The notes under the pieces are model-generated. The model searched no databases and was not told the DNA's origin. It saw only the letters and a program-made list of their open reading frames with translations. The translations under genes and the position numbers were made by a program. This document shows, piece after piece, positions 24,595 to 34,467 of a DNA stretch of 64,000 nt. Each line of letters begins with the position of its first letter. Within the stretch, counting starts at the first letter, position 1. The DNA is from Paenibacillus taichungensis (GTDB lineage: Bacteria > Bacillota > Bacilli > Paenibacillales > Paenibacillaceae): positions 62,001-126,000 of the forward strand of contig NZ_QEVW01000026.1 in the NCBI RefSeq assembly GCF_003287275.1. The letters run 5' to 3'.

Positions 24595-26916
24595 TTATGA
24601 GAAGATAGATTCCGGTTTGCTGCGCGTTGTACGTACCTCCACGACTTTCCCGGCACATCCGTTGTCGTCCAACGCCTGGAATGCAACTCGCACACTGTCT
24701 TTGCCTGACGTAACCTTCTCAGGGATATCATAGGTAACGTAGAATACTTCACCGATCTTGTTCATATGAATCCGCTGTTCACCGACTACATGTCCATCGA
24801 CGGCGATACTAAATATTCTCTCATGCCGTATTCCTTCCCGTTCAAAAGGAGAATGATCCCCGCCCCAGTATGCTACGCATACATAGTTCGGTGCAGCACC
24901 ATCCACTGCCAGCTGGTAGCTGAAGTAAGCCCCACTGACACCAAAGGCTTCCCGCCACATATGCAGCTTGTTGCGGCTGTCTGTATATGAACCGTTATGA
25001 TGTTCTGCACGGCAATTGCTATCCAGATGATGTCCGATCTCATCCTGCTGACCATCGGGCTGCACCCTGTCGATGGTGATATCATTCAATTCCTTCTCCA
25101 GTGCATCCCCTTCATCGTTAAACGGCCAATAGACCGTATAGAACTCATGATGTACATCATAGAACGGAATCAGTTTCACCGGGTTACCGTCTGAAGTGAC
25201 ATCCTTGCTGATCTCAAACGTCAACGTACTTGCGTCCACGACCTTGATCCACTCGTGCACATCCTCCTGCTCTGTCCAGATCACAGGTACAGGTGCAGTT
25301 TTGGGATTCAGTGCCGTTTCGTCCACGATGGTATCCTCGGGCAGCCCTTCGCTTCCCAAAGCCCCTGCCAGCACAATCGGGCCGTACAGGAATGCCACCT
25401 TGTGTGTATCATCCCGGGACGTGTATTGATGAAGTGACATCGGCAGCGTGATGGTGAGGACATCGCCAGCAGTCCATGTGCGCTCGATGTCGAGGTATCC
25501 GGGTTCCATCCGGGTATGCGGATGAGCCGTATCCCCGTTGACCGTTGCCGTCATTGGCTCCTGCAGCCATGAGGGCACGCGTAGTCTAAGATTGGCCGAG
25601 GCGCTGCCTTCGGTGATTGTAAGGGTTACCTTTTCCGAATAAGGAAATTCGGTTTCGAGCTTCAACGATATGCCTTGGGATTTCCAATCCAATTGGGAAG
25701 CAATATACAGGTTGATGTACAGATCCTGCTCCTCCTCGAAATAGATTGCCTCTGCGTATTTGCCCGGGTTCTCCATGCCAGATCCTGTGCAGCACCACCA
25801 GGCGGTATCGTGAGTACCGTAGATTTTGTAGTGGCCTTGCAGCGTGGATGCAAAATACGTTTTGTTCCCTGTGTCCGGGTCCTGTGTACCCAGGATGTGG
25901 TTGTAGATCGCATTTTCATAATAGTCCATGTAGGCACTGTCGGGATTCCAGGTATAAAGCTGCTTCGTCAGATGCATCATGTTGTGGGTACAGCAGCTCT
26001 CTCCGGTTTTGATGCCCAGACTCTCCATGCCTTTCGCTTCATAATGCTCCGAAATGCTCGTAGCACCAAATACATAAGACCGATGATGAATCGTAGTGTC
26101 CCAGAAAAACTCCGCCGCTGTTCGGTAGCTCTCATGGTTATGGTCCTGATTGTAGATTTCGGCTGCACCGATGACTTTCGGAATCTGCGTATTCGCATGT
26201 TTGCCCTGAAGATCGTCCTGCTTGTGTTCCAACGGTTCGAGGATTAATTGATGTGTGAATTTGTTAGCTATCTCAAGGTATACAGATTTCCCGGTGATTC
26301 CATACAAATGTGCAAATACTTCGTTCATTCCACCGTGCTCACTTTGAAGCATCGTTTGCATCTGTTCTTCGGTCATCGGGCTTAGACCTTCTACCGCCCA
26401 ATCCGCAAACCGTGTTACCACCTCCAGTGCCTGCTGATTGCCCGTTAATTTGTATGCATCAATTAGTCCGCGATAGATCTTGTGCACGCTGTACCAAGGC
26501 ACCCAGTATTCGCCGATATTGAAACTGCCAATATGCTCTGCACGGAATGCGATGCGGAAGGCTTCTTCGGACAAGCCGCCAATATATCCGCTGCCTGTTG
26601 TCTGTTGAATGGATGCAAGCTCGCTGACGGCATAGTCCAGCGTCTGCTTTAACGTATCATTACCTGTCGCCTGATAGGTCACAGCCAGGGCAGACAGATA
26701 GTGTCCAAGGGAATGCCCGCTAATCGAGCGTGCCTCCCAACCCGCGTATCGTTCCTTTTTTGCCGGTAACCCATGGGCCTCAAAACATGGTGCCAGAAAA
26801 CGGTCAATGTCGAGGGATAACAAATACTTTTCTCCAACTTCCTGTGACGTTTGAAAAACGCCATTTAACAGATTGACATGCTCAGGTCCCAGAAATCCCT
26901 TTTTGGTTTCAATCAT
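24595..26916 (-). CDS. GH127/GH146-type beta-L-arabinofuranosidase
   Basis: The 773-residue enzyme has an (alpha/alpha)6-barrel-type N-terminal part and beta-rich C-terminal domains. Residues match the zinc-thiolate centre of GH127 HypBA1: Glu306 and Cys308 in ESCCTHNMM and the pair Cys375-Cys376 in WWCCTGSGM, one of which is the nucleophile. Glu290 in SEHY fits the acid/base. Near the N-terminus GHSLGHYLSALA and later YGPIVLAG are family stretches. It lacks a signal peptide, so it acts in the cytoplasm on short arabinofuranosides from plant glycoproteins or pectin. The ATG follows GAGGAGGAG. It is divergent from an AraC-type regulator, its likely activator. No transporter lies beside it. Confidence 0.9.
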   Translation of the reverse strand: MIETKKGFLGPEHVNLLNGVFQTSQEVGEKYLLSLDIDRFLAPCFEAHGLPAKKERYAGWEARSISGHSLGHYLSALAVTYQATGNDTLKQTLDYAVSELASIQQTTGSGYIGGLSEEAFRIAFRAEHIGSFNIGEYWVPWYSVHKIYRGLIDAYKLTGNQQALEVVTRFADWAVEGLSPMTEEQMQTMLQSEHGGMNEVFAHLYGITGKSVYLEIANKFTHQLILEPLEHKQDDLQGKHANTQIPKVIGAAEIYNQDHNHESYRTAAEFFWDTTIHHRSYVFGATSISEHYEAKGMESLGIKTGESCCTHNMMHLTKQLYTWNPDSAYMDYYENAIYNHILGTQDPDTGNKTYFASTLQGHYKIYGTHDTAWWCCTGSGMENPGKYAEAIYFEEEQDLYINLYIASQLDWKSQGISLKLETEFPYSEKVTLTITEGSASANLRLRVPSWLQEPMTATVNGDTAHPHTRMEPGYLDIERTWTAGDVLTITLPMSLHQYTSRDDTHKVAFLYGPIVLAGALGSEGLPEDTIVDETALNPKTAPVPVIWTEQEDVHEWIKVVDASTLTFEISKDVTSDGNPVKLIPFYDVHHEFYTVYWPFNDEGDALEKELNDITIDRVQPDGQQDEIGHHLDSNCRAEHHNGSYTDSRNKLHMWREAFGVSGAYFSYQLAVDGAAPNYVCVAYWGGDHSPFEREGIRHERIFSIAVDGHVVGEQRIHMNKIGEVFYVTYDIPEKVTSGKDSVRVAFQALDDNGCAGKVVEVRTTRSKPESIFS

Positions 26917-27110
26917 TCTGCTCGCTCCTCCTCGGTATGTAGTGGATATTTAGAAATACTTTTATAGATATACAAAGGGTAAAATCCGTGTTGCAATTCA
27001 ATTGTCTCTTGCGTTCTTTCTTCATACAGGCCTTGAATATCCTCATATTATCAAATAAAATACAGCTACATCAGACTCATAATCCAAGAAAAGGTGGAGA
27101 AATCCGTCCT

Positions 27111-27878
27111 ATGCAAAAACCATTGGAACATTATCTGTGCGGCAAGTTCATAACCGAAGGCAATTGGAGCCATATGAAACGCAGCATGCCTGTTCACGAG
27201 GTCATTTTGATGTTGGAGGGCGAGATGTACATTGCGGAGGAGGACGAGCAGTTCGTGGTTCGGGCTAATGATCTGCTGTTTCTGAGAGCTGGGCGCACCC
27301 ATTATGGCTATCAGATCAGCGATGCTCCCGTCAGCTTTTATTGGGTTCATTATGATTCAATTGAGGAAGAGTTCGACCAGTATCCCACCCATGCGACTAT
27401 TCAGGTTCCGTCCACCGCCAATCAGCTGTTCAAGCAATTGCTGCATAGTTCATCGTTCTCACCGGAAGAAGCAGACGCAGCATTGCTGCTGCTGCTCAAA
27501 GAACTGGAACGCAACACACAGGCTGGTTATCGACCGCATAATGCGATCGTTGACCACATCTGCAAGTGGGTGGATATTCATCTGCATACCGACATTACGG
27601 TGGGTAAGATTGCTGAGACTTTTAATTTTAACAAGGACTATATCTCCAAAATGGTGAAACGTGAGAAAGGCATTGGACTCAAAACCTATATCCTTACGGA
27701 ACGGATTCGCCGGGCCAAGCAAATGCTGCTCAATACCAATGCCAGTGTGAAAGAAATTGCAGGACAATGCGGTTTTTCGGATTACAAACTCTTCCTGCGC
27801 ATGTTCAAACAATACGAAGGCAACACACCTACCGAATATCGCAATAATTTGTATTCCACACAGCTCAACCGTCTATAA
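27111..27878 (+). CDS. AraC-family regulator
   Basis: The 255-residue protein has an N-terminal cupin-like sensor (PVHEVILMLEGEMYIAEEDEQ, then DLLFLRAGRTHYG) and two C-terminal helix-turn-helix units (ITVGKIAETFNFNKDYISKMVKR and SVKEIAGQCGFSDYKLFLRMFK). ATG 27111 is preferred because AAGGTGGAG precedes it and the conserved domain begins shortly after; the longer frame from TTG 26988 has no ribosome binding site. It is divergent from the GH127 gene and probably activates it in response to an arabinose-containing sugar. Confidence 0.87.
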   Translation: MQKPLEHYLCGKFITEGNWSHMKRSMPVHEVILMLEGEMYIAEEDEQFVVRANDLLFLRAGRTHYGYQISDAPVSFYWVHYDSIEEEFDQYPTHATIQVPSTANQLFKQLLHSSSFSPEEADAALLLLLKELERNTQAGYRPHNAIVDHICKWVDIHLHTDITVGKIAETFNFNKDYISKMVKREKGIGLKTYILTERIRRAKQMLLNTNASVKEIAGQCGFSDYKLFLRMFKQYEGNTPTEYRNNLYSTQLNRL

Positions 27879-28049
27879 TGAACCTTATACGTGCGAACCT
27901 TGGATGTGCTTGTGTGGATATACCAACTCATAGAATTTTATGAGTCATATATAGAAAATTTGAATGAATCCAGTACCATTGGGTGTGATACAATTCAAGT
28001 CAACTATATCTCTTATCAAACCAAGATTAGATCAGAAGGAGAACTTGAG

Positions 28050-28559
28050 ATGACAACGGCAGTAACGATTCATCCCGCTACAGAAGCTGACCATGAAGAA
28101 ATTGTACATATTCTCATTGAAAGTTACTCCGAGTACCGGGAGACATTCCAAACACAGGAACAATGGGAACATTATTTGAAGGATATTCGGGAATCGCCGA
28201 GCAATCCTTACATCAAGCAATTATGGATTGCCAAAATAGATAATCAGATTGTCGGAACGGTCCAATTGTTCGAGACCGCGCATAAGGCTTACCCGAACTT
28301 CGAGTTGCCTATTGATTATCCGTTTATTCGACTGTTGGGCGTCGATCCCAAGTGGAGAGGTCACGGTATTGCCAGAGAACTGCTTCAACAATGCGTTGAA
28401 TCTGCCAAACACATGGGCAAAAATACGGTGTATTTATATACGGGGGGTCAGATGGTCAACGCGATTCGATTATACGAACGTTTCGGTTTTGTAGAAGACC
28501 CGGAATTCAGTTCCGAGAGTGGCGGAGGCAAAGCGATCTGCTACCGTTATGATTCATAA
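28050..28559 (+). CDS. GNAT N-acetyltransferase
   Basis: The 169-residue protein shows the GNAT fold: ATEADHEEIVHIL at the start, acetyl-CoA loop VDPKWRGHGIARELLQQC and the C-terminal AIRLYERFGF. The substrate is unknown. ATG 28050 has AGAAGGAG 8 bases upstream; the frame is open further up but without a ribosome binding site. Confidence 0.85.
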   Translation: MTTAVTIHPATEADHEEIVHILIESYSEYRETFQTQEQWEHYLKDIRESPSNPYIKQLWIAKIDNQIVGTVQLFETAHKAYPNFELPIDYPFIRLLGVDPKWRGHGIARELLQQCVESAKHMGKNTVYLYTGGQMVNAIRLYERFGFVEDPEFSSESGGGKAICYRYDS

Positions 28560-28592
28560 TTCTCGCAAATAGTAATAAGCGCGGATAACACA

Positions 28593-28638
28593 AAAAGGGA
28601 TACCCATAAGTCATTATATGACGGAGGGTATCCCTTTT
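28593..28638. terminator. Bidirectional terminator
   Basis: AAAAGGGATACCC pairs perfectly with GGGTATCCCTTTT around a 20-base loop, between the convergent acetyltransferase and dehydrogenase genes. Confidence 0.85.
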
Positions 28639-28705
28639 CAGCGTTATTCTGAGCTAAAGAATCGGAGTCGAGCAGCAAATGCTAGTCGCTTCATTTTCCC
28701 CACGA

Positions 28706-29749
28706 TTAACCGCCGATCTGCACCAAAATTTTCGCATGGCTCTTGTCGGTCATGAGCAGTTCAAGTCCTTCCTGAACGATGTCGTCCAGCTTGATTTTTC
28801 TGGTAATCACCTGTTTCACATCAAGTGCTCCCTCAGCAATCAAAGAGATGACTTCAGGGAAAATATGACGATAGGCCAGCGTTGCTGTCAGGTTCGCTTC
28901 TTTCACTAACAGGTCGAAGAAATTCACCTGAAGTGGATTTGGAATTGCTGCAATGACAACAACTTCTCCACCTTTTTTGATCACGGCTACGGCGCTGTCC
29001 ATGGTTGGCTGTACACCTGCCGCTTCATATGCTACATCTATTCCGCCAGACTGCTGCAAAATCACTTCAGTAGCGTTAACTTTGGCACTATTCACCGGAA
29101 TGGCTCCCAGCTTGGCAGCCAAATTCAAGCGTTCTTCAAATACATCGACTGCATAGATCGCGGAAGCTCCAGCAGCTTTGGCTGACAGGATCGTCAGCAA
29201 TCCAATCGGACCTGCACCATATACAGCAACCTTCTGACCTACTTTTAATTTGCTATGGCGAACTGCATGGAAGGCTACCGCTGTAGGCTCAACCAGTGCG
29301 CCCTCTTCAAAGGATACGTTATCCGGCAATTTGTGCACCATATACGCCTCAACCACAACGTATTCAGCAAAGCCTCCATCACCGTTCAGTCCCACAAATC
29401 CGAACTCGGTACATTGGTTATAGCGCCCCTGAATACAGTACTCACATTGTCCGCAATGATACAACGGTTCAACAACAACACGGTCCCCTATACTGATACC
29501 GCTTACATCACTTCCCAATTCACTGACCGTTCCTGCAAACTCATGACCAAGTATCAGCGGCGCTTTCTGTCCTGAAAGCGGGTGGTTCTGCCCTTCCTGA
29601 ATGCCAACGCCATGATGGTAAGCATGCAAGTCACTACCGCAGATCCCTGCGTACTCGACTTTAATTTTTACCTGTCCTGATTGGGCTACCGGTATTTCCC
29701 GTTCTTCGACCCGGACATCTTTCTTGGCATACCATACTGCTGCTTTCAT
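28706..29749 (-). CDS. Zinc-dependent 2,3-butanediol/sorbitol-type dehydrogenase
   Basis: The 347-residue enzyme is a medium-chain zinc dehydrogenase. Catalytic zinc ligands lie in GICGSDLH and GHEFAG, the four structural cysteines in CGQCEYCIQGRYNQC, and the NAD site is GAGPIGLL followed by Asp in YAVDVFEE. The layout, with a loop after GICGSDLHAYHHG, matches (R,R)-butanediol dehydrogenases. ATG 29749 is used because AAAGGGG lies 9 bases upstream; the ATG at 29758 would touch it. It is divergent from a LysR-type gene, which may control it. Confidence 0.88.
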   Translation of the reverse strand: MKAAVWYAKKDVRVEEREIPVAQSGQVKIKVEYAGICGSDLHAYHHGVGIQEGQNHPLSGQKAPLILGHEFAGTVSELGSDVSGISIGDRVVVEPLYHCGQCEYCIQGRYNQCTEFGFVGLNGDGGFAEYVVVEAYMVHKLPDNVSFEEGALVEPTAVAFHAVRHSKLKVGQKVAVYGAGPIGLLTILSAKAAGASAIYAVDVFEERLNLAAKLGAIPVNSAKVNATEVILQQSGGIDVAYEAAGVQPTMDSAVAVIKKGGEVVVIAAIPNPLQVNFFDLLVKEANLTATLAYRHIFPEVISLIAEGALDVKQVITRKIKLDDIVQEGLELLMTDKSHAKILVQIGG

Positions 29750-29842
29750 GAGACACATCCCCTTTGGTTTATCTTGTCTAACTGAGACTCAACTACTGTC
29801 TATTAATTATATCGCTGTTCACGTATTATTCATATTTATAGA

Positions 29843-29871
29843 TACTAATGTTAATATTACTTGTACTAATG
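29843..29871. promoter_or_regulatory. Direct repeat in the dehydrogenase/LysR intergenic region
   Basis: TACTAATG occurs at 29843-29850 and 29864-29871, exactly 21 bases apart (two helical turns), with GTTAATATTAC between. This suits binding of a LysR-type tetramer just upstream of its own gene. Confidence 0.5.
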
Positions 29872-29890
29872 CTAAAACGGAGATGAAACC

Positions 29891-30796
29891 ATGAACTTGG
29901 AACAGCTTGAATATGTCGTTGAAATTGCCAAAACCCAATCGTTCTCGGCCGCCTCGGAGCACCTGCACGTTACTCAGTCGGCGATCAGCCAATCTGTCCA
30001 TCGTCTTGAAAATGAGCTGGGTATGATCCTGTTCGAACGCTCGCGGCATGGAACGTTTCCCACCCTTGAAGGCAAACAGTTTATTGCCAAGGCACTCGAT
30101 ATTTTGCAGCGCATCGATGAATTGAAATCCCTGAATGCCGAGACATCCTCGTTAACCGGAGACCTGCATGTTGCCACTTTTCCAAGTGTGATGCCTTACC
30201 TTGTTCAGACTGCTGCAGATATGAAACGCGAGCACCCTCAATTGAATATTGCCATTGAAGAGAAAGGTTCCATGGAAATTATTGAAGACATCCGTAACAA
30301 CAGAACCCACCTGGGCTTCATCGCCATCTACGCCAAACAATTGCGGGAATTCGATGGACTGCATTTCAGTCCCATGTATTCAGGTAAACTGGTCGTATGC
30401 ACTCATCACCAATCCGATCTAGCCAAGCTTAACCGGGTTACTCCCGAACAATTAAAAGAACATAAGCTGGCTCTGTATCGTGATGGATTCATCGAAGATT
30501 TCCTGCAGGAGTTCGCGTATGATTACGGCCCTCTGTCCATCCTCTTCAAAACGAACAACTCGGAAGCAATCACCACCGTTTTAAGAAATAATATTGCCGC
30601 TACCATTGGCCATGACTTCTCCTTCCACCAACATCCGCTATGGAAAGAAGGCATTGCAAAAATGGTAGAGATTGCCTCGATCGAGCAACCTAAAATGCAA
30701 ATCGGCTTCGTGCAGACCGAATCCAAGGAGGTTGCCATAGCCGCTGAGCGATTTGCTCAACGCTTCAGACAGGCAATTGAGCTGGATCAGTTATGA
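29891..30796 (+). CDS. LysR-family regulator
   Basis: The 301-residue protein has the LysR winged helix (LEQLEYVVEIAKTQSFSAAS, then VTQSAISQSVHRLE) and a periplasmic-binding-like effector domain from about residue 90. It is divergent from the butanediol-type dehydrogenase gene, with a direct-repeat operator candidate between them. The effector is unknown. Confidence 0.9.
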   Translation: MNLEQLEYVVEIAKTQSFSAASEHLHVTQSAISQSVHRLENELGMILFERSRHGTFPTLEGKQFIAKALDILQRIDELKSLNAETSSLTGDLHVATFPSVMPYLVQTAADMKREHPQLNIAIEEKGSMEIIEDIRNNRTHLGFIAIYAKQLREFDGLHFSPMYSGKLVVCTHHQSDLAKLNRVTPEQLKEHKLALYRDGFIEDFLQEFAYDYGPLSILFKTNNSEAITTVLRNNIAATIGHDFSFHQHPLWKEGIAKMVEIASIEQPKMQIGFVQTESKEVAIAAERFAQRFRQAIELDQL

Positions 30797-30825
30797 TGGC
30801 AGAGTCTAAGTCATAATTGGGGGAT

Positions 30826-30861
30826 CAAAAAAAACACTCCGGTGCTTACACCAGAGTGTTC
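30826..30861 (-). terminator. Terminator of the chemoreceptor gene
   Basis: AACACTCCGGTG and CACCAGAGTGTT form the stem and the minus strand continues with eight T. It may also serve the convergent LysR gene. Confidence 0.8.
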
Positions 30862-30898
30862 CACATTTGATAAGGTTTCAGCTTGCTGCTTGCTTCCC

Positions 30899-32653
30899 TT
30901 ATACCTTTACTTTTCTTACAGCTTCGCTCAACTCAATCGTTTGCCGCCTCAGCAGGGTGGACGTTTGTGCCACCTTCTGGAACATACTCGACTGTTCCCC
31001 TGTCAAACGATAAATGTCATCCGAATGATCTGAAACGCCAGATGAAATTTGAGAGATCGTATTGACCGAGGCTGCCGCTTCCTCGGAACCCGCCGATATC
31101 TCCTCCGCTGCTGCGGATACTTCCTGGATACGATGTGTTACCACACGAAACGCCTCAACCATATGCGTGAAGGCAAGCTCTGCTTCTGCTGTGCTCGTCA
31201 CCCCCTGGCCGATCTCTTGCGAGGTAACATCCATCTGTGATCCGATGTGCTGGGACTCCTGCTGAATGCCAAGCAACAAATCGGATATCGCCTGCACAGA
31301 TGCGCTTGAAGCCTCCGCCAATTTTCGTACTTCATCCGCTACAACGGCAAATCCCTTCCCATGCTCTCCTGCATGAGCGGCTTCAATTGAAGCATTCAGC
31401 GCCAGTAGCTTGGTCTGACTTGCAAAATCCCGCACCGTATGAAGCGCACCGCCGATTTGCTGCGAGAAGTTGTTAAGCACTTGGACCATGGCTACAACTT
31501 CAGCAGATACAGCCGAAATGCTTTCCATCTGTTTCTTCATTTGCATCATGCTCTGCTTACCTGATTGTGCCGTAGCAAGCGCAGTTGTTGCGGCGTCAGA
31601 CACGGCTGTAGAAGACTCTGAAATGTCCGTAATACCTTTGGCGATTTCTTCCATCGCATTGGCGCTGTCACCAGCACCATGCTTCTGGGTGTGTGCGCCC
31701 TGTCTAATTTGCTGTACGGACTGGTCAACGCTCTTATTCATTATAAGCATGTCTTCTGCATCACGACTGAATTGTTCCGTTGATTTGGAGAGGATATCAG
31801 TGGTAACCGAGACACCTGCGACCATATCGCCGATCATTTTATTTAAGTCCCCAGACATATGAATCATCGCCTTGAATGTGCTGCCAATCTCATCCTCACT
31901 TTGCAGCCGATACGCTGTCAGAATTCGGTTGGCTTCCGCCAGCTCACCTTGCGCCATTTGTTCGACGCTTGCCTTCAGCGGTTTCAGCGGTCGCAGTCCT
32001 CTTACGATGAACCACAATACAACCGCGATGCCTGCAAGCGTAATGAATAACAACAGGGCATACAATGGAATGCTCGATTTCATAATATCTGACTCAATGC
32101 TTCCAATGACCGATACAGCTGTATCGATTCCTATCACACCCGTTAAGGTCCCCTTGCTGTCCAAAATCGGAGCGTAAGAGGAAATATATTCGCCATACTC
32201 CTCGTTATTAATGATAGGGGAACTGGCTGTTTTCCCTTGCAGAAGCTTTTGGACTGCATCGCCTGGGATATCCGTCACTTCATTGATCGGTGATGCTTTA
32301 TCTGAATCTTTCATGCCGTCCACCATAATGAGAGGCGTGCCTGCATCGTCTATTTTCACAAAATACACATACATCGCACCGATGCTCACACGAAAATCAT
32401 CCAGCTCATCACGAATCTTCAAGAACACGTCGTTTTCCTTGGGATCTTTGGCAAATTCCACATATGGCCCTGTATCCAGCTGTTTCACATAACTCTCGGC
32501 AATCTGAATATTGTAACTCGATATGGCCTCCTGCGCGGCTAGCTTCATATTCGCCAACTGAAGCAGCATGCTTCCCGCAGATATAATCATAATGACCAAT
32601 GTAACTATGGCAACAATGCGAACAACCAAACGTTTTTTGAAAAAACCGACCAT
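30899..32653 (-). CDS. Methyl-accepting chemotaxis protein
   Basis: The 584-residue receptor has a first membrane segment (about 10-32), an extracellular sensor of about 180 residues with a single-Cache-like pattern (YVYFVKIDDAGTPLIMVDGMKD, then YISSYAPILDSKGTLTGVIGID), a second membrane segment (about 215-240), a HAMP linker and a long signalling domain. The hairpin tip reads FASQTKLLALNASIEAAHAG and GFAVVADEVRKLAE, the CheA/CheW contact. The ligand is unknown. ATG 32653 follows AGAGGA and gives a normal N-terminus; the frame is open 52 codons further without a matching site. Confidence 0.92.
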   Translation of the reverse strand: MVGFFKKRLVVRIVAIVTLVIMIISAGSMLLQLANMKLAAQEAISSYNIQIAESYVKQLDTGPYVEFAKDPKENDVFLKIRDELDDFRVSIGAMYVYFVKIDDAGTPLIMVDGMKDSDKASPINEVTDIPGDAVQKLLQGKTASSPIINNEEYGEYISSYAPILDSKGTLTGVIGIDTAVSVIGSIESDIMKSSIPLYALLLFITLAGIAVVLWFIVRGLRPLKPLKASVEQMAQGELAEANRILTAYRLQSEDEIGSTFKAMIHMSGDLNKMIGDMVAGVSVTTDILSKSTEQFSRDAEDMLIMNKSVDQSVQQIRQGAHTQKHGAGDSANAMEEIAKGITDISESSTAVSDAATTALATAQSGKQSMMQMKKQMESISAVSAEVVAMVQVLNNFSQQIGGALHTVRDFASQTKLLALNASIEAAHAGEHGKGFAVVADEVRKLAEASSASVQAISDLLLGIQQESQHIGSQMDVTSQEIGQGVTSTAEAELAFTHMVEAFRVVTHRIQEVSAAAEEISAGSEEAAASVNTISQISSGVSDHSDDIYRLTGEQSSMFQKVAQTSTLLRRQTIELSEAVRKVKV

Positions 32654-32800
32654 CCGAGATCCTCTTCCCCTCACACCTGTATGTAAGCCTTTTCGACTAC
32701 GCCCTACCCAAAAACAGCATGCTTGAAGCACTATGTAATGTGAAAATAGTATATGAAGTTGTCGAATTAGGCAAGAAAATATTGGATGAGAATAACGATA

Positions 32801-32832
32801 AAAAAACACCTCGGCATGAACGCCGAGATGTC
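32801..32832 (-). terminator. Terminator of the amino-acid permease gene
   Basis: ACACCTCGGC and GCCGAGATGT form the stem, followed by seven T on the minus strand. Confidence 0.8.
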
Positions 32833-32868
32833 ATTTAAACCCAAGGTAAATATATCATGTTTATTAAC

Positions 32869-34224
32869 TTAACTTTTCGCCTGTCCATTCGTCTTTCTGA
32901 ACCGAATAAGTGACCAGAGAATCAGCAATGCGAGTACAACTAGACAGATGCTGATGCTGAATCGGTTGCCTTCATCAAATACAAACATGACTGCAATGAC
33001 ACCGAGACACAGCACAGCAGCTCCAGTAACGTAAGGAAATCCCCACACTTTAAATGTCGGTTGTACTGGATATCTCTTGCGCAGCTTCATCTGTGATGTG
33101 GCGATACAAATCCACACAAGCATCACGACAAACCCCGGAACCGCCAGCAGCACGCGGAAGAGCTGATCTTGTGCGAATAGCCCCAGCATGGAGCCCCCAA
33201 GTAGAATCACAGCACATACCAGCAGTGTATTTACCGGACTGCCGTTGCGATTCGTATGTGATAAAGCCTTGGGAGCTTCACCACCTACCGCCATGGAATG
33301 CATCATACGGGATGCGCCATAAATGCCGGAATTTGCAGCAGACAGAACGGCGGTCACCAAAATAAAGTTCATAATATGTGCCGCACCCGGAAGTCCCGTG
33401 GAAGCCAGCACCTGTACAAAAGGACTACTCTCGGGCCCTAATTCATTCCACGGAATGAGCCCACAGATGATGAGAATCGGCAGCGTGAAAAATAAAATGA
33501 TTCTCAGCATAAAGTTCCCTACAATTTTGGGCATCACCTTGTCCGCATTTTCCGTCTCCGTTAAGGTTAAGCCAATAAGCTCAGATCCTCCATAAGAGAA
33601 CATGACGACCAATAATGCCGAAAAGATCGATGACCATCCATTAGGGAAGAAACCGCCTGCTTGCGTGTAATTATGCAGATAAGGCGTGTTATCACTTGGA
33701 ATGATCCCGAAGATCAGACCAGCCCCGAGGATAATAAAAATAATAATCATGGCGATTTTAATGCCCGCCAGCCAAAATTCAAATTCCCCAAATACGCCCA
33801 CACTCAGCAGATTAATCAGTATAATAAACACCGCACACGCAAGGCTCAACGCCCACAGCGGCACTTCCGTGAACCAATACTGCAAAAAGCTCCCTGCTGC
33901 AATCACCTCAATCACACATACCGACAACCAGAGGAAACAATACATCCATCCCATGATAAAGGAGACTCTGCTGCCGAACGCTTCCTGCACAAAGTCTTTC
34001 ATATTTTTGTTCTTGTACACCGTAGCCATCTCCGCCATCGCAGCCATGACAACCAGTAACAATAATCCTGCAAAAATGTACGTTACAATGACGCCTGGGC
34101 CTGCAAGTCCAATTGTTTCGGCGCTTCCTTTGAAAATTCCGGTTCCAATGACACCGCCCATAGCCATAAAGCTAATATGTCTTGGTTTAAGTTTCTTTTG
34201 TAATGTTCCTTCTGTCTGAGCCAA
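32869..34224 (-). CDS. Amino-acid permease, APC family
   Basis: The 451-residue protein has about 12 hydrophobic segments and the APC signature in segment 1, AMGGVIGTGIFKGSA, plus GSELIGLTLTETENADKVMP. This is the amino-acid transporter group of Bacillus AapA and GABA permeases. The substrate is not readable. The start is TTG 34224, seven bases after AGGAGG. A perfect inverted repeat lies 40-60 bases upstream, at the predicted transcription start. Confidence 0.9.
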   Translation of the reverse strand: MAQTEGTLQKKLKPRHISFMAMGGVIGTGIFKGSAETIGLAGPGVIVTYIFAGLLLLVVMAAMAEMATVYKNKNMKDFVQEAFGSRVSFIMGWMYCFLWLSVCVIEVIAAGSFLQYWFTEVPLWALSLACAVFIILINLLSVGVFGEFEFWLAGIKIAMIIIFIILGAGLIFGIIPSDNTPYLHNYTQAGGFFPNGWSSIFSALLVVMFSYGGSELIGLTLTETENADKVMPKIVGNFMLRIILFFTLPILIICGLIPWNELGPESSPFVQVLASTGLPGAAHIMNFILVTAVLSAANSGIYGASRMMHSMAVGGEAPKALSHTNRNGSPVNTLLVCAVILLGGSMLGLFAQDQLFRVLLAVPGFVVMLVWICIATSQMKLRKRYPVQPTFKVWGFPYVTGAAVLCLGVIAVMFVFDEGNRFSISICLVVLALLILWSLIRFRKTNGQAKS

Positions 34225-34263
34225 TTAAAGTCCTCCTGATGTAAAAAACGTCTTTAAACTTCT

Positions 34264-34285
34264 GTTATGTTTTCTGAAACATAAC
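34264..34285. promoter_or_regulatory. Perfect inverted repeat upstream of the permease (operator)
   Basis: GTTATGTTT and AAACATAAC are perfect 9-bp arms around TCTG. On the minus strand it directly follows a TATACT -10-like box (34295-34290), so a bound repressor would block transcription of the permease. No regulator gene lies beside it. Confidence 0.6.
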
Positions 34286-34391
34286 TTCCAGTATACCCTA
34301 TTGTTCATGGATCAGCCCAGCAGTTCCATACGGCCAATTCATCCCAAACGAATGCTGACATCCGGCACTTCACAAAACAATCATTACACGC

Positions 34392-34430
34392 AAAAAAACC
34401 AGTAGTCTGTATCAACAGAATGCTGGTTTC
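34392..34430 (-). terminator. Terminator of the acetyltransferase gene
   Basis: AACCAGTA and TGCTGGTT form the outer stem with an inner CTGT/ACAG; seven T follow on the minus strand. Confidence 0.75.
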
Positions 34431-34467
34431 CTGTGTCCCTGCTATGTTTTACTTCCTATCATATAAT

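Noticed and set aside
25675..26247. 190-codon plus-strand frame inside the GH127 gene
   Set aside because: It is the shadow of the enzyme's active-site region, with no ribosome binding site or motif.
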